From positions 1 through 64,000 of the forward strand of contig JAGANL010000006.1 in the NCBI GenBank assembly GCA_017624235.1: a DNA stretch of 64,000 bases, in the 5' to 3' direction. A model generated the notes under the pieces. That model was not told where the DNA came from, made no database searches, and saw only the letters and a list, made by a program, of their open reading frames with translations. Source of the DNA: Lachnospiraceae bacterium. Its GTDB lineage: Bacteria > Bacillota > Clostridia > Lachnospirales > Lachnospiraceae. The position numbers and the translations under genes were made by a program. This document shows positions 26,817-35,075 of this stretch, piece by piece. Every line of letters begins with the position of its first letter. Positions within the stretch are counted from its first letter, which is position 1.

Positions 26817-26832
26817 TTTCGTGTAGATTTGA

Positions 26833-26905
26833 GGGCGATTAGCTCAGTCGGTAGAGCACCTGACTTTTAATCAGGTTGTCGGGGGTTCGAATCCCCCATC
26901 GCTCA
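26833..26905 (+). tRNA. tRNA-Lys (anticodon TTT)
   Basis: Acceptor GGGCGAT/ATCGCTC (one G-T pair), anticodon stem CCTGA/TCAGG with loop CTTTTAA giving TTT, T-loop TTCGAAT. CCA is not encoded. Confidence 0.95.
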
Positions 26906-26913
26906 GGAAAGCG

Positions 26914-26946
26914 AAAGCGTAGAAACGAAAAGTTCTACGCTTTTTT
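26914..26946 (+). terminator. Terminator of the tRNA cluster
   Basis: AAAGCGTAGAA (26914-26924) pairs with TTCTACGCTTT (26933-26943), followed by T residues. Confidence 0.92.
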
Positions 26947-26997
26947 CAACGTTAAAGCATTTTTTACAGGATAAGGACGCGAAGGGAGAAGTAGAAA

Positions 26998-27561
26998 ATG
27001 AATTTAATGACGCTTTTTGTACTGGCTGTAGGGCTGTCGATGGATGCCTTTGCAGTGGCGGTCTGTAAGGGGCTGGCGATGCGGAAGATTACGCTTGGAA
27101 AGATGGCGGTGGTCGGAGCATGGTTTGGCGGTTTTCAGGCTCTGATGCCGGCAATCGGTTATGTGCTCGGCTATCAGTTCAAGGACCGCATCATGGCCGT
27201 TGATCACTGGATTGCGTTTGCATTGTTGGTCTTTATCGGGATTAATATGATTCGGGAGTCACGGAAGGAAGAGGATGAGATGACGGAGGATGATTCCCTG
27301 AAACCGCATACCATGTTCATACTGGCGGTAGCGACCAGTATTGATGCGCTCGCAGTCGGTATCACCTTTGCATTTTTGGAAGTGAATATTCTGGCGGCGG
27401 TGTCCTTTATCGGTGTGATTACCTTTGTGCTTTCCATGGCAGGGGTCCGGGTTGGTAATGTGTTCGGAACAAGATATAAATCCCGTGCAGAGCTGGCGGG
27501 AGGTGTGATTCTGGTACTGTTTGGAGTGAAGATTCTGCTGGAGCATCTCGGTGTTTTTTAA
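26998..27561 (+). CDS. mntP: Manganese efflux pump MntP
   Basis: This 187-residue inner-membrane protein with six predicted helices in two similar halves exports Mn2+ when it is in excess. Each half carries the family signature with a membrane Asp: [17 protein letters not shown] (from about residue 13) and [20 protein letters not shown]. The loop EEDEMTEDD between the halves is acidic. A GGGAGAAG ribosome site precedes the ATG. No yybP-ykoY-like riboswitch is seen in the short gap after the tRNA terminator. It stands alone and is followed by a MATE exporter. Confidence 0.93.
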   Translation: MNLMTLFVLAVGLSMDAFAVAVCKGLAMRKITLGKMAVVGAWFGGFQALMPAIGYVLGYQFKDRIMAVDHWIAFALLVFIGINMIRESRKEEDEMTEDDSLKPHTMFILAVATSIDALAVGITFAFLEVNILAAVSFIGVITFVLSMAGVRVGNVFGTRYKSRAELAGGVILVLFGVKILLEHLGVF

Positions 27562-27634
27562 GGACTTGTATATTATTTTATGTTCTTCTATAATAATTTT
27601 GATATACCTATAGGAAAAATGGAGGAGGAAGGTT

Positions 27635-29008
27635 ATGAGTGAAACGATGAAAGAACAGCAGCCTGAAAACAAGATGGGTATTATGCCGGTGGACAAGCTA
27701 CTTTTATCTATGTCGCTGCCGATGATGATTTCGATGCTCGTGCAGGCATTGTACAATATTGTAGACAGTATTTTTGTGGCCCAGATCAATGAGAACGCAT
27801 TGTCTGCGGTTTCCATGGCATTCCCGCTGCAGAGCCTGATGATTGCAATGGGAGCGGGTACCGGAGTCGGTGTCAATGCGGTGCTCTCCAAATCGCTGGG
27901 AGAGAAGAATTTTCAAAAGGCCAACAGTGCAGCGGAGCATGGTGTCTTTCTGGCAGGGATTTCCTATGTGATTTTTATGCTGGTGGGCATTTTGGCGGTA
28001 CGCCCTTTTTATCAATCGCAGACGATTGATGCGCAGATTGTGGAATATGGGGTGTCCTATCTGACGATTTGTTGTGTCTGTTCCTTTGGTCTGTTTACGC
28101 AGATGATTTTTGAAAGGCTGCTTCAGTCTACAGGAAAGACGATTTATACGATGATTACGCAGGGAACGGGCGCTATTATCAATATCATTCTCGACCCGAT
28201 TCTGATTTTCGGTTATTGTGGCATGCCCAGAATGGGAGTGGCAGGTGCGGCAGCGGCTACTGTCGTTGGACAGATCGTAGCCGGCATTCTGGCAGTCTTT
28301 TTCCATTTTCGGAAAAACCATGAGGTCAAGCTGAATTTTCGCCGTTTTGTTCCAAGGAAGGAAATGATTGCGCATATTTATGAGGTGGGTGTTCCTTCTA
28401 TAATAATGCAGGCCATCGGCTCGGTTATGGTATATGGCATGAACCAGATACTGATTTCCTTCACCTCGACGGCGGTTGCGGTGTTTGGTGTATATTTTAA
28501 GCTCCAGAGCTTCATTTTTATGCCGGTATTTGGTCTGAACAACGGCATGGTGCCAATCATTGCCTACAACTATGGCGCGAGAAAGAAGCAGCGTATGCTT
28601 CAGACGATGAAGCTGAGCATCTGTTATGCAGTCGGGATTATGCTGGCCGGACTGGTGGTGATAGAATGTATACCGGATAAGCTGCTGAAGCTTTTCAATG
28701 CCTCTGAAACTATGCTGGCTATGGGCGTTCCGGCTCTTCGTATTATCTGCATCAGCTTTGTTTTTGCAGGCTTTTGCATCGTCTGCGGAAGTGTGTTTCA
28801 GGCGCTTGGAAATGGGGTTTACAGTATGCTTGTGTCCATTGCCAGACAGCTTGTCGTACTTTTGCCTGCAGCGTATCTGCTTTCCAGGCTTGGCAGGGTG
28901 AATTATGTGTGGTGGTCGTTTCCGATTGCGGAAATTGCATCCCTTGGTATGACGCTCTTTTTCCTGAGAAGAATCAATCACAGGATTTTAAAGCATATCG
29001 AAGAATAG
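27635..29008 (+). CDS. MATE-family multidrug/organic cation exporter
   Basis: This 457-residue inner-membrane antiporter with about twelve helices in two MATE halves uses an H+ or Na+ gradient to expel cationic compounds. The first helix shows the family pattern LLLSMSLPMMISMLVQALYN with VDSIFVAQ. The second half starts near EVGVPSIIMQAIGSV. GGAGGAGG lies 7 bases before the ATG. Substrates cannot be predicted from the sequence. Confidence 0.93.
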   Translation: MSETMKEQQPENKMGIMPVDKLLLSMSLPMMISMLVQALYNIVDSIFVAQINENALSAVSMAFPLQSLMIAMGAGTGVGVNAVLSKSLGEKNFQKANSAAEHGVFLAGISYVIFMLVGILAVRPFYQSQTIDAQIVEYGVSYLTICCVCSFGLFTQMIFERLLQSTGKTIYTMITQGTGAIINIILDPILIFGYCGMPRMGVAGAAAATVVGQIVAGILAVFFHFRKNHEVKLNFRRFVPRKEMIAHIYEVGVPSIIMQAIGSVMVYGMNQILISFTSTAVAVFGVYFKLQSFIFMPVFGLNNGMVPIIAYNYGARKKQRMLQTMKLSICYAVGIMLAGLVVIECIPDKLLKLFNASETMLAMGVPALRIICISFVFAGFCIVCGSVFQALGNGVYSMLVSIARQLVVLLPAAYLLSRLGRVNYVWWSFPIAEIASLGMTLFFLRRINHRILKHIEE

Positions 29009-29013
29009 AAAAG

Positions 29014-29069
29014 AACAGAAAAAGTGCGGGCAACGGAGCTTGAAAAGGTTCAAGTCCTGCCGCCCGCAC
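29014..29069 (-). terminator. Terminator of tRNA-Leu, built from an inverted tRNA-Leu-like sequence
   Basis: GTGCGGGC (29024-29031) pairs with GCCCGCAC (29062-29069), with an inner stem GGAGCTTGAA (29035-29044) against TTCAAGTCC (29049-29057). On the minus strand a T-run follows. The 29049-29069 segment, read on the plus strand, nearly repeats the T-loop and acceptor 3' end of tRNA-Leu itself. Confidence 0.75.
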
Positions 29070-29079
29070 AAAACCATCG

Positions 29080-29159
29080 TGCGGGCAACAGGACTTGAAC
29101 CTGCACGGTCTCCCACCAGAACCTAAATCTGGCGCGTCTGCCAATTCCGCCATGCCCGC
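29080..29159 (-). tRNA. tRNA-Leu (anticodon TAG)
   Basis: Acceptor GCGGGCA with its 3' partner TGCCCGC, anticodon stem CCAGA/TCTGG with loop TTTAGGT giving TAG, a short type II variable arm, and T-loop TTCAAGT. CCA is not encoded. Confidence 0.93.
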
Positions 29160-29184
29160 AAATGATGCAAAGTGCAACATACAG

Positions 29185-29213
29185 ATTATATACAAAGCAG
29201 TGAGAAAAGTCAA
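29185..29213 (-). promoter_or_regulatory. Promoter of tRNA-Leu
   Basis: On the minus strand: TTGACT (29208-29213), 17 bases, TATAAT (29185-29190), 25 bases before the tRNA. Confidence 0.85.
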
Positions 29214-29219
29214 TTGACA

Positions 29220-29747
29220 TTATCTAAAAATCTTAGTCTCTCGATCAAGATTTTCAAAATTACTACTGTTAATCGCACTGGACTCTCTGATCTCTGATAT
29301 ATTTTCTACCAGTTCCTGAACAGAATCCGAAATGTTGCCAGTTCCTACAGTACACTGTTCTATTCCAGTAGCCACATTGCCAATAGCGTTTATAATCTCT
29401 TCCATTGTCTGATTGATACTGTCTGCTGCTTCGCTGAATTTATCAAAATATTCCTTTACTTTTTCAGCATCCGAGTAATACTGGTTTCCTATCCGTTTAA
29501 ATGAACTATAATCCTCCTGTATGGTTACCTCCATCTTTTCTATCAGGCCGCGGGCACTGTCCATAAGATGTTCAACAGCATTGACAACGTCGCCTGAGAT
29601 AGTTTGTATATGATTAGCAATATCAGCAGAATTTTTTGCCAAAATTGAAATTTCATCTGCAACTACCGCAAATCCCTTTCCTGCTTCTCCAGCTCTTGCA
29701 GCTTCAATGCTGGCATTTAATGCCAAAAGATTTGCTGGTTCGCCTGC
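29220..29747 (-). pseudogene. Truncated methyl-accepting chemotaxis protein (C-terminal signalling part only)
   Basis: The open frame starts right after a TGA at 29748-29750 and encodes the hairpin tip of the receptor signalling domain ([16 protein letters not shown], then [15 protein letters not shown]). About 130 residues of coiled-coil adaptation region follow ([20 protein letters not shown]). The whole membrane, sensor and HAMP part, roughly the first two thirds of a receptor, is missing, and no start with a ribosome site exists. The break lies 13-20 bases from the promoter of the next gene and the fragment ends 60 bases from tRNA-Leu. It looks like the remnant of a deletion or insertion beside the tRNA. 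Confidence 0.85.
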
Positions 29748-29760
29748 TCACACAAATTAG

Positions 29761-29789
29761 TTGAACTTGCCGGTAAATTCTGCTATAAT
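29761..29789 (+). promoter_or_regulatory. Promoter of the phosphofructokinase gene
   Basis: TTGAAC (29761-29766), 17 bases, TGC plus TATAAT (29784-29789), a strong extended -10 promoter with a 60-base leader. Confidence 0.88.
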
Positions 29790-29849
29790 CGATTTGAAAC
29801 GGGCGCTTACCCGCCCCTAAACAGTATAGTAAATAAAGGAGATGTCAAC

Positions 29850-31082
29850 ATGAAAGGTAATATCGTAGTTGGACAGTCTGGCGGCCCTACAGCCGTTATC
29901 AACTCATCTGTAGCAGGCGTATATGCAGCTGCTAAGAAATTAGGCGTAAACAAGGTTTATGGTATGGTACATGGTATCGAGGGATTCTTAGAGGACAAGC
30001 TCTATGACCTTGATTTATCTTTATCTGAGGATGAAGGAATCGAATTATTAAAGAGAACTCCGTCCGCATTCTTAGGCTCCTGCCGTTTCAAAATGCCGAA
30101 GATCGAAGGACATGAAGATGTTTACGAGAAGGTATTTGAAATCATGGAGAAGCATGACATCGAATGCTTATTCTACTGCGGTGGAAATGATTCCATGGAT
30201 ACCGTTAAGATGTTATCCGATTATGCAGCAGCACACGGAAAATCCCAGAGATTCATGGGTGTTCCGAAGACCATCGACAACGATCTTCCGATTACAGATC
30301 ACTGCCCGGGCTACGGCTCCGCAGCAAAATATATTGCAACATCCTTAAAGGAAATCATCCGTGACAACGAGTCCTTCGGTGCTAAGAAACCGACCGTATG
30401 TATCGTTGAGATCATGGGACGTAATGCAGGCTGGTTAACAGCAGCAGCAGCTCTTGCAAAGGGATCTGACTGCAGCGGTGCAGATGCAATCTACTTACCG
30501 GAGAAGACCTTTGATATTGACGCATTCATGGCTAAGGTAAAAGAGCTTGCAGCTACCAAGTCTTCTGTAGTAATCGCTGTATCTGAAGGTGTTAAGGTTG
30601 CAGACGGACGTTATGTATGCGAGCTGGCTAACGAGAATATCGCAGTAGATGCTTTCGGTCACAAGCAGATGTCCGGTACAGCAGCTTACCTTGCTCAGTT
30701 AGTAGCAGCAGAGACTGGCTTAAAGACCAGAGCAATCGAATTCTCTACCTTACAGAGAGCAGCAACACACTTAGCTTCCTTAACTGATATCAATGAAGCA
30801 TTCCAGGTAGGTCATGATGCAGTGATGGCTGCTGAAGAAGGCAAGACCGGCATGATGATTACTCTGGACAGAAACGGTGACGATCCGTATCAGTGTGGTA
30901 CAAGCGCATATGACATTCATGCTATCGCAAACGTTGAGAGACCGGTTCCGGCTGAGTGGATTACAGAGGATGGATGTGGCCTGAACGAAGGTTATGAGAA
31001 ATATGCAAGACCGCTTATCATGGGCGAGTTACAGCCGTTATTCGTAAATGGTACACCGAGACATCTTGTAATGAAGAAATAA
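29850..31082 (+). CDS. pfp: 6-phosphofructokinase, pyrophosphate-dependent type
   Basis: This 410-residue cytoplasmic glycolytic enzyme phosphorylates fructose 6-phosphate, here probably with pyrophosphate instead of ATP (EC 2.7.1.90). The active-site signature is GGNDSMDT with Asp114 where ATP enzymes have Gly, and GVPKTIDND with Lys140; this Asp/Lys pair is the known marker of PPi dependence. The catalytic loop TIDND and EIMGRNAGWL (substrate binding) are also present. Length fits the long PPi class (ATP forms are about 320). Codons favour the highly expressed pattern of this genome. Promoter and terminator flank it as a single-gene unit. It is reversible and would serve both glycolysis and gluconeogenesis. 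Confidence 0.93.
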   Translation: MKGNIVVGQSGGPTAVINSSVAGVYAAAKKLGVNKVYGMVHGIEGFLEDKLYDLDLSLSEDEGIELLKRTPSAFLGSCRFKMPKIEGHEDVYEKVFEIMEKHDIECLFYCGGNDSMDTVKMLSDYAAAHGKSQRFMGVPKTIDNDLPITDHCPGYGSAAKYIATSLKEIIRDNESFGAKKPTVCIVEIMGRNAGWLTAAAALAKGSDCSGADAIYLPEKTFDIDAFMAKVKELAATKSSVVIAVSEGVKVADGRYVCELANENIAVDAFGHKQMSGTAAYLAQLVAAETGLKTRAIEFSTLQRAATHLASLTDINEAFQVGHDAVMAAEEGKTGMMITLDRNGDDPYQCGTSAYDIHAIANVERPVPAEWITEDGCGLNEGYEKYARPLIMGELQPLFVNGTPRHLVMKK

Positions 31083-31116
31083 TATTCTGTCTGTCCATAC
31101 AAAACAGAAAGATGAC

Positions 31117-31156
31117 GACCCTGCAAAGGAAAAATTCCTTTTGCAGGGTCTTTTTT
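31117..31156 (+). terminator. Terminator of the phosphofructokinase gene
   Basis: GACCCTGCAAAGGAA (31117-31131) pairs with TTCCTTTTGCAGGGTC (31135-31150) with one bulged base, then six T. Confidence 0.93.
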
Positions 31157-31208
31157 AATTAAACTATTGATTAAATTAAAAAATATGTTACTATATATTT
31201 AAACAATA

Positions 31209-31218
31209 TTTAGCTAAA
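31209..31218. promoter_or_regulatory. TTTAGCTAAA palindrome upstream of LacI, possible autoregulatory operator
   Basis: A perfect 10-base palindrome lies 25 bases before the LacI start in an AT-rich stretch. LacI-family operators often have a GC or CG centre. Binding is inferred. Confidence 0.35.
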
Positions 31219-31242
31219 ATATAGGGGAAAGGGAGAAAGCGT

Positions 31243-32283
31243 ATGGCAAAGAATGTACGTATGTCTGATATTGCAGAGGCAGTCGGTGTAAGTATCGTAA
31301 CCGTATCCAAGGCACTGAGCGGACAAAGCGGGGTCAGTGATCAGGTGAGGGAGAAAATCATCCGGACAGCAGAGCAGATGGGATATCAGAAGCGTACCGG
31401 CATAGTGGATCAGGACGGAACGGATTGCAGTATCGGTGTACTGATTCCGGAGAGGTTTGTAGAAAGGTATGCTTCCTTTTACTGGGGGATGTATCAGGAG
31501 ATTGCCAAGCGCGTCATGCAGAAGAACTGTGTTACCATGCTGGAGATTATCAGTGAGGGAAAAGAGGCTGGCGGTGAAATGCCGCTGCTGTTGCAGGAAC
31601 CGAAGGTGAAGGGTATTCTTCTGGTCGGATGGACGAATCATGCCTATTTAGAACAACTGAAAAAGCAGGTAAGCGTGCCGTTTATCTGTATGGATTTTTA
31701 TGAAGGCGAAATGGATGGTGTGGAGCGGAGCTGTGACTGTGTGCTTTCGGACGGCTTTTACGGTGCTTATCGACTGACCAATTACCTGTACCACAAAGGA
31801 CATCGGAAGATTGGTTTTGTGGGCACCTATCTTGCAACCAACAGTATCATGGACCGCTATCTGGGATATATGAAATCCATGCTGGAGCATCGGCTGGAGC
31901 TCAGAAGGGATTGGGTGCTGAAGGATCGCGATGAAGTGACCAGTTCCATGGACGGCTACCGGACACATATCAGGCTGCCGGAGGAATTGCCGACTGCCTT
32001 TGTATGTAACTGTGACCTGACGGCAAGCTATCTGATCAAGGCACTAAAGGGGAGAGGCATGCGTGTGCCGGAGGATATTTCGGTAGTTGGCTTTGACAAT
32101 TATCTGAATCCTGAAATGAGCAGCATCGGCATTACGACCTATGAGGTGGATTTGAAGGGAATGGCCAAAGCTGCCGTTGGCCTGCTGCTTAAGAAAATTG
32201 CCAGAAATGATTATCCGGTCGGCAGTCGCATCGTGGAAGGAAAGCTGATTGAAAAGGAGAGCGTCAGGGCGCTGATTCCATAA
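31243..32283 (+). CDS. LacI-family transcription regulator next to cellobiose 2-epimerase
   Basis: This 346-residue repressor has the LacI helix-turn-helix (MSDIAEAVGVSIVTVSKALS, residues 6-25) and hinge, followed by the sugar-binding-protein-like domain (IGVLIPERFV; VKGILLVGWT; ISVVGFDNYLNPEM). GGGAGAAAG precedes the ATG. It is 47 bases upstream of the epimerase gene and probably controls it and itself. The effector is unknown. It differs clearly in sequence from the other three LacI proteins here, so it likely reads a different operator. Confidence 0.92.
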   Translation: MAKNVRMSDIAEAVGVSIVTVSKALSGQSGVSDQVREKIIRTAEQMGYQKRTGIVDQDGTDCSIGVLIPERFVERYASFYWGMYQEIAKRVMQKNCVTMLEIISEGKEAGGEMPLLLQEPKVKGILLVGWTNHAYLEQLKKQVSVPFICMDFYEGEMDGVERSCDCVLSDGFYGAYRLTNYLYHKGHRKIGFVGTYLATNSIMDRYLGYMKSMLEHRLELRRDWVLKDRDEVTSSMDGYRTHIRLPEELPTAFVCNCDLTASYLIKALKGRGMRVPEDISVVGFDNYLNPEMSSIGITTYEVDLKGMAKAAVGLLLKKIARNDYPVGSRIVEGKLIEKESVRALIP

Positions 32284-32330
32284 ATTTGGTACAAAAGAAT
32301 GTATACTATACGGAAAGTGAGGAAGAAAAG

Positions 32331-33503
32331 ATGTTAGCAGAGGAAATGAAAAAGCATTTGACAGAGACGATTATTCCGTTCTGGAGCCGTCTGAAGGATG
32401 AGGAATACGGTGGCTTTTACGGATACATGGATCATGACGGAAGGCTGGAGCAAAAGGCCGTGAAGGGATGTATCCTGAACAGCCGTATTGTCTGGTTCTT
32501 TTCCAATGCGTATCTGCTTTTGAAAAATGAAAATCTGTTAAAGCTGGCAGAGCATGGTTATCGGTTTATGAAGGAACACTGTCTGGATACGGAGGAAGGA
32601 GGCATTTACTGGTCTGTTTCCTATGATGGAAAGCCGGAGGATACGACCAAGCATACCTACAATCAGGCATTTGCGATTTATGCACTGTCCTCCTATTATG
32701 ATGCCTCGGGAGATGAGGAAGCGCTAAAACTGGCAGGGAAGCTTCTGAACATCATTGAAGAGAAATGCACGGATGAAATCGGTTATCGGGAAGCCTTTGA
32801 CCGAAGCTTTCATGAGATTGAAAATGATAAGCTGTCCGAGAATGGTGTAATTGCCGAGAAGACGATGAATACACTGCTTCATGTGTTTGAAGCCTATACG
32901 GAGTATTATCGTGTCAGCGGTGACAGTACGGCAAAGAGAAGACTGGAGTGGGCGCTGGACACGATTGCAGAGAAAATTTATAATCCGAAGTTAAGAAGGC
33001 AGGAGGTCTTCTTTGACCGTGAAATGAACAGCATTATTGATCTTCATTCCTATGGCCATGATATTGAAACAGCATGGCTGGTTGACCGGGGCGTGGACAT
33101 TCTGGGCGATCCTGCTTATGAGAGAAAGATGCATCCGATTACAGAGGCCCTGACGGCACAGGTCTATAAAGTAGCCTATGATAATCATTCCCTTGCTAAC
33201 GAATGTGAAAAGGGAGTCGTGGATGAAAACAGAATCTGGTGGGTGCAGGCAGAAGCCGTGGTAGGCTTTTATAATGGCTGGCAGAGACATCATGAACGGA
33301 AGGAATACCTGCAGGCTGCGGAGAATATCTGGGAATTTATCCGAACCTACGTGGTCGATTATAGAGAAGGAACAGAATGGTTCTGGCGTGTTTCCAGGGA
33401 CGGTATGCCGGATCCGGAAAAGCCGATCGTGGAGCCGTGGAAATGTCCGTATCATAACGGAAGAATGTGCATGGAGATCATAAAGCGCAGTAAGGATATC
33501 TGA
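32331..33503 (+). CDS. Cellobiose 2-epimerase (AGE superfamily)
   Basis: This 390-residue cytoplasmic (alpha/alpha)6-barrel enzyme (EC 5.1.3.11) epimerises the reducing-end glucose of cellobiose to mannose, or mannobiose to mannosyl-glucose. Motifs match characterised cellobiose epimerases rather than GlcNAc epimerases: DEEYGGFYGYMDHDG, NSRIVWFFSNAY, HSYGHDIETAWL (catalytic His), WWVQAEAVVGFYNGWQ and WKCPYHNGRMCMEI (second catalytic His). The ATG at 32331 follows GAGGAAG at good spacing; a TTG at 32286 would lengthen it without support. With the GH94 phosphorylase and GH2 beta-mannosidase 20 kb away it fits a cellobiose/mannobiose pathway. A GH130 mannosyl-glucose phosphorylase, its usual partner, is not in the window. 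Confidence 0.9.
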   Translation: MLAEEMKKHLTETIIPFWSRLKDEEYGGFYGYMDHDGRLEQKAVKGCILNSRIVWFFSNAYLLLKNENLLKLAEHGYRFMKEHCLDTEEGGIYWSVSYDGKPEDTTKHTYNQAFAIYALSSYYDASGDEEALKLAGKLLNIIEEKCTDEIGYREAFDRSFHEIENDKLSENGVIAEKTMNTLLHVFEAYTEYYRVSGDSTAKRRLEWALDTIAEKIYNPKLRRQEVFFDREMNSIIDLHSYGHDIETAWLVDRGVDILGDPAYERKMHPITEALTAQVYKVAYDNHSLANECEKGVVDENRIWWVQAEAVVGFYNGWQRHHERKEYLQAAENIWEFIRTYVVDYREGTEWFWRVSRDGMPDPEKPIVEPWKCPYHNGRMCMEIIKRSKDI

Positions 33504-33506
33504 TTT

Positions 33507-33804
33507 GTCACAGTCTGTCCCGCTCCGGCTGCAGCTCGCTCCACCTATGGCCGGCTGGTGTAATTCCAATGCCTACAGACGAACTGTGTGTTTTCTTAAC
33601 GGAGCATTTAAAACCTGAGGGAGAAATCGGCAAGGATGCCGATTTCAGGATTCCCTGCGCATGGAAGCGCATGGAATCCGACCCGGTCGGATTTGTAAAA
33701 GTTTGTTGCTCTGTTTAGAAAACACCAGTCCGTATGTCACATTGAAATTACACCAGCCGGTCATAGGTGGAGCGAGCTGCAGCCGGAGCGGGACGGACTG
33801 TGAC
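33507..33804. repeat. Large inverted-repeat intergenic element, copy 2 (core on plus strand)
   Basis: Bases 33507-33571 and 33740-33804 form a 65-bp nearly perfect inverted repeat whose sequence differs from the arms of copy 1. The 168-base centre shares with copy 1 the hairpin at 33624-33645 (AAATCGGCA-AGGA-TGCCGATTT), the hairpin at 33647-33679 (GGATTCC/GGAATCC around TGCGC/GCGCA), and GTTTTCT...GGAGC boxes beside the stems. It begins 4 bases after the epimerase stop and is followed by a terminator. Confidence 0.85.
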
Positions 33805-33817
33805 CAGGATATCATAT

Positions 33818-33853
33818 AAAGCGGATTTTCTGTATTGCAGAGAATCCGCTTTT
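33818..33853 (+). terminator. Hairpin downstream of repeat copy 2
   Basis: AAAGCGGATT (33818-33827) pairs perfectly with AATCCGCTTT (33843-33852), and the loop has an inner CTG/CAG pair. The T-run is short. It separates the epimerase unit from the next LacI gene. Confidence 0.65.
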
Positions 33854-33864
33854 GCAGTATACTG

Positions 33865-33882
33865 TTGGAAAACGATTTCCAA
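33865..33882. promoter_or_regulatory. LacI-type operator, probably autoregulatory
   Basis: TTGGAAAACGATTTCCAA is an 18-base palindrome with one mismatch centred on CG, 28 bases before the LacI start. The same motif precedes glgP (34941) and the maltodextrin transporter (37591). Confidence 0.65.
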
Positions 33883-33909
33883 ACAAAGAGGACAGGAAGG
33901 GCTATACAC

Positions 33910-34905
33910 ATGGTATCCATTAAAGATGTGGCAAAACACGCCGGAGTCGCAATCTCCACAGTATCCAAGGTCTTAAATCATTATCCGAATGTCAGTGAAG
34001 CAACGAAAAAGAAGGTCAATGAGGCAATTGCAGAGCTGGGATTCGTGCCCAATGCAGTGGCAGCGGCTCTTTCTTCCAAGCAGTCCGGCCGGGTGGCGCT
34101 TTTGATCAATCTGAGTACACAGAGGCAGGCAATTGATGAGATTTCCATGCGTTATCTCTCCGGGGCCATCAGCCGTGCCGTAGAATTGAATCTGGATGTG
34201 ATTACGGTCTTTTTCTCGATGATACGGGATAAGACACGGGAGGAGATTATCCGGTATTTCCAGTCCCAGAGCATAGACGGAATCATCATATTCGGAATGT
34301 CCAGAGAGGATACGGTACTGCATGAACTGGTGGAAAGCCAGATTTTTAAAATCGTATTGGTGGATGCTCCTGTCATCAATGCAAGTACCTCCTGTGTCTG
34401 GGTGGATCAGGAGCAGGCGCAGTATGATGTCGTAAGGCATACGATTCGGATGGGCAGTTATCCTTACAAAAGGCTTCTGTATATTGCCGGGAAGAAAAAT
34501 GCCTATGTGACGGAAGGAAGACTTCGCGGCGTAGAGCGCATTGCAGAGGAGATGGAGCTTGAGGTGACGGTACGGGACGGAGAATTTTCCGAGCTGGCAG
34601 CGCGAAACATTACCCTGGAAGAGGGAGAGGCTGCGGATATTATTGTCTGTGCTTCAGATTTGATGGCCATAGGTGCCATGCGGGCGCTGATGGATATGGA
34701 TGTATTCCATCCGGTCTGCGGTTTTGACGGCATCACCCTGATGGGATATGCGGGCATGCAGATGAATACGGCAAAGCAGGATTTTGCTGCCATTGCCGCC
34801 AGAGCGTTGGAGGAGGTTAACCGGTTGCTTGCAGGCGGTGAAGGAGAAGAGGTCATCGTAGGCCATACCCTGGAGAGGCTTCAATATCTGGATATTATCT
34901 GCTGA
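33910..34905 (+). CDS. LacI-family regulator of the maltodextrin/glycogen locus
   Basis: This 331-residue repressor has the helix-turn-helix MVSIKDVAKHAGVAISTVSK at the very N-terminus, hinge helix AAALSSKQSG, and the effector-binding core (VALLINLS; IDGIIIFGMS; PVCGFDGITLMGY). The ATG at 33910 follows AGGAAGG by 9 bases; the open frame extends back to 33835 through its own operator and is not used. A matching palindrome lies in its own promoter region, inside the glgP promoter and behind the transporter promoter, so it is the best candidate for the repressor of this glucan regulon, as MalR is elsewhere. The effector is probably maltose or a maltodextrin. Confidence 0.92.
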   Translation: MVSIKDVAKHAGVAISTVSKVLNHYPNVSEATKKKVNEAIAELGFVPNAVAAALSSKQSGRVALLINLSTQRQAIDEISMRYLSGAISRAVELNLDVITVFFSMIRDKTREEIIRYFQSQSIDGIIIFGMSREDTVLHELVESQIFKIVLVDAPVINASTSCVWVDQEQAQYDVVRHTIRMGSYPYKRLLYIAGKKNAYVTEGRLRGVERIAEEMELEVTVRDGEFSELAARNITLEEGEAADIIVCASDLMAIGAMRALMDMDVFHPVCGFDGITLMGYAGMQMNTAKQDFAAIAARALEEVNRLLAGGEGEEVIVGHTLERLQYLDIIC

Positions 34906-34936
34906 TCAAAAAAATACAATTTTTTTAATTTTCCTC

Positions 34937-34965
34937 TTGCGGAAAACGTTTTCCTGTGCTATCTT
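34937..34965 (+). promoter_or_regulatory. glgP promoter with operator palindrome in the spacer
   Basis: -35 TTGCGG (34937-34942), 17 bases, -10 TATCTT (34960-34965). The perfect 14-base palindrome GGAAAACGTTTTCC (34941-34954) covers the -35 and spacer, so a bound LacI protein would block RNA polymerase. Confidence 0.75.
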
Positions 34966-35075
34966 AGTTTTAGCAGACGAGTAACGGTTTGCAATCGTAG
35001 GAATATGTTGTATAGAAAAAGGACATGGTGAGCAATATGACATTACAATACAAAATGCAAAGAGAGGTATTTCAA

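Noticed and set aside
27704-28981. Minus-strand open frame of 425 codons opposite the MATE gene
   Set aside because: It is rich in His, Arg, Asn and Cys as expected for the reverse reading of a membrane protein gene, with no recognisable domain.
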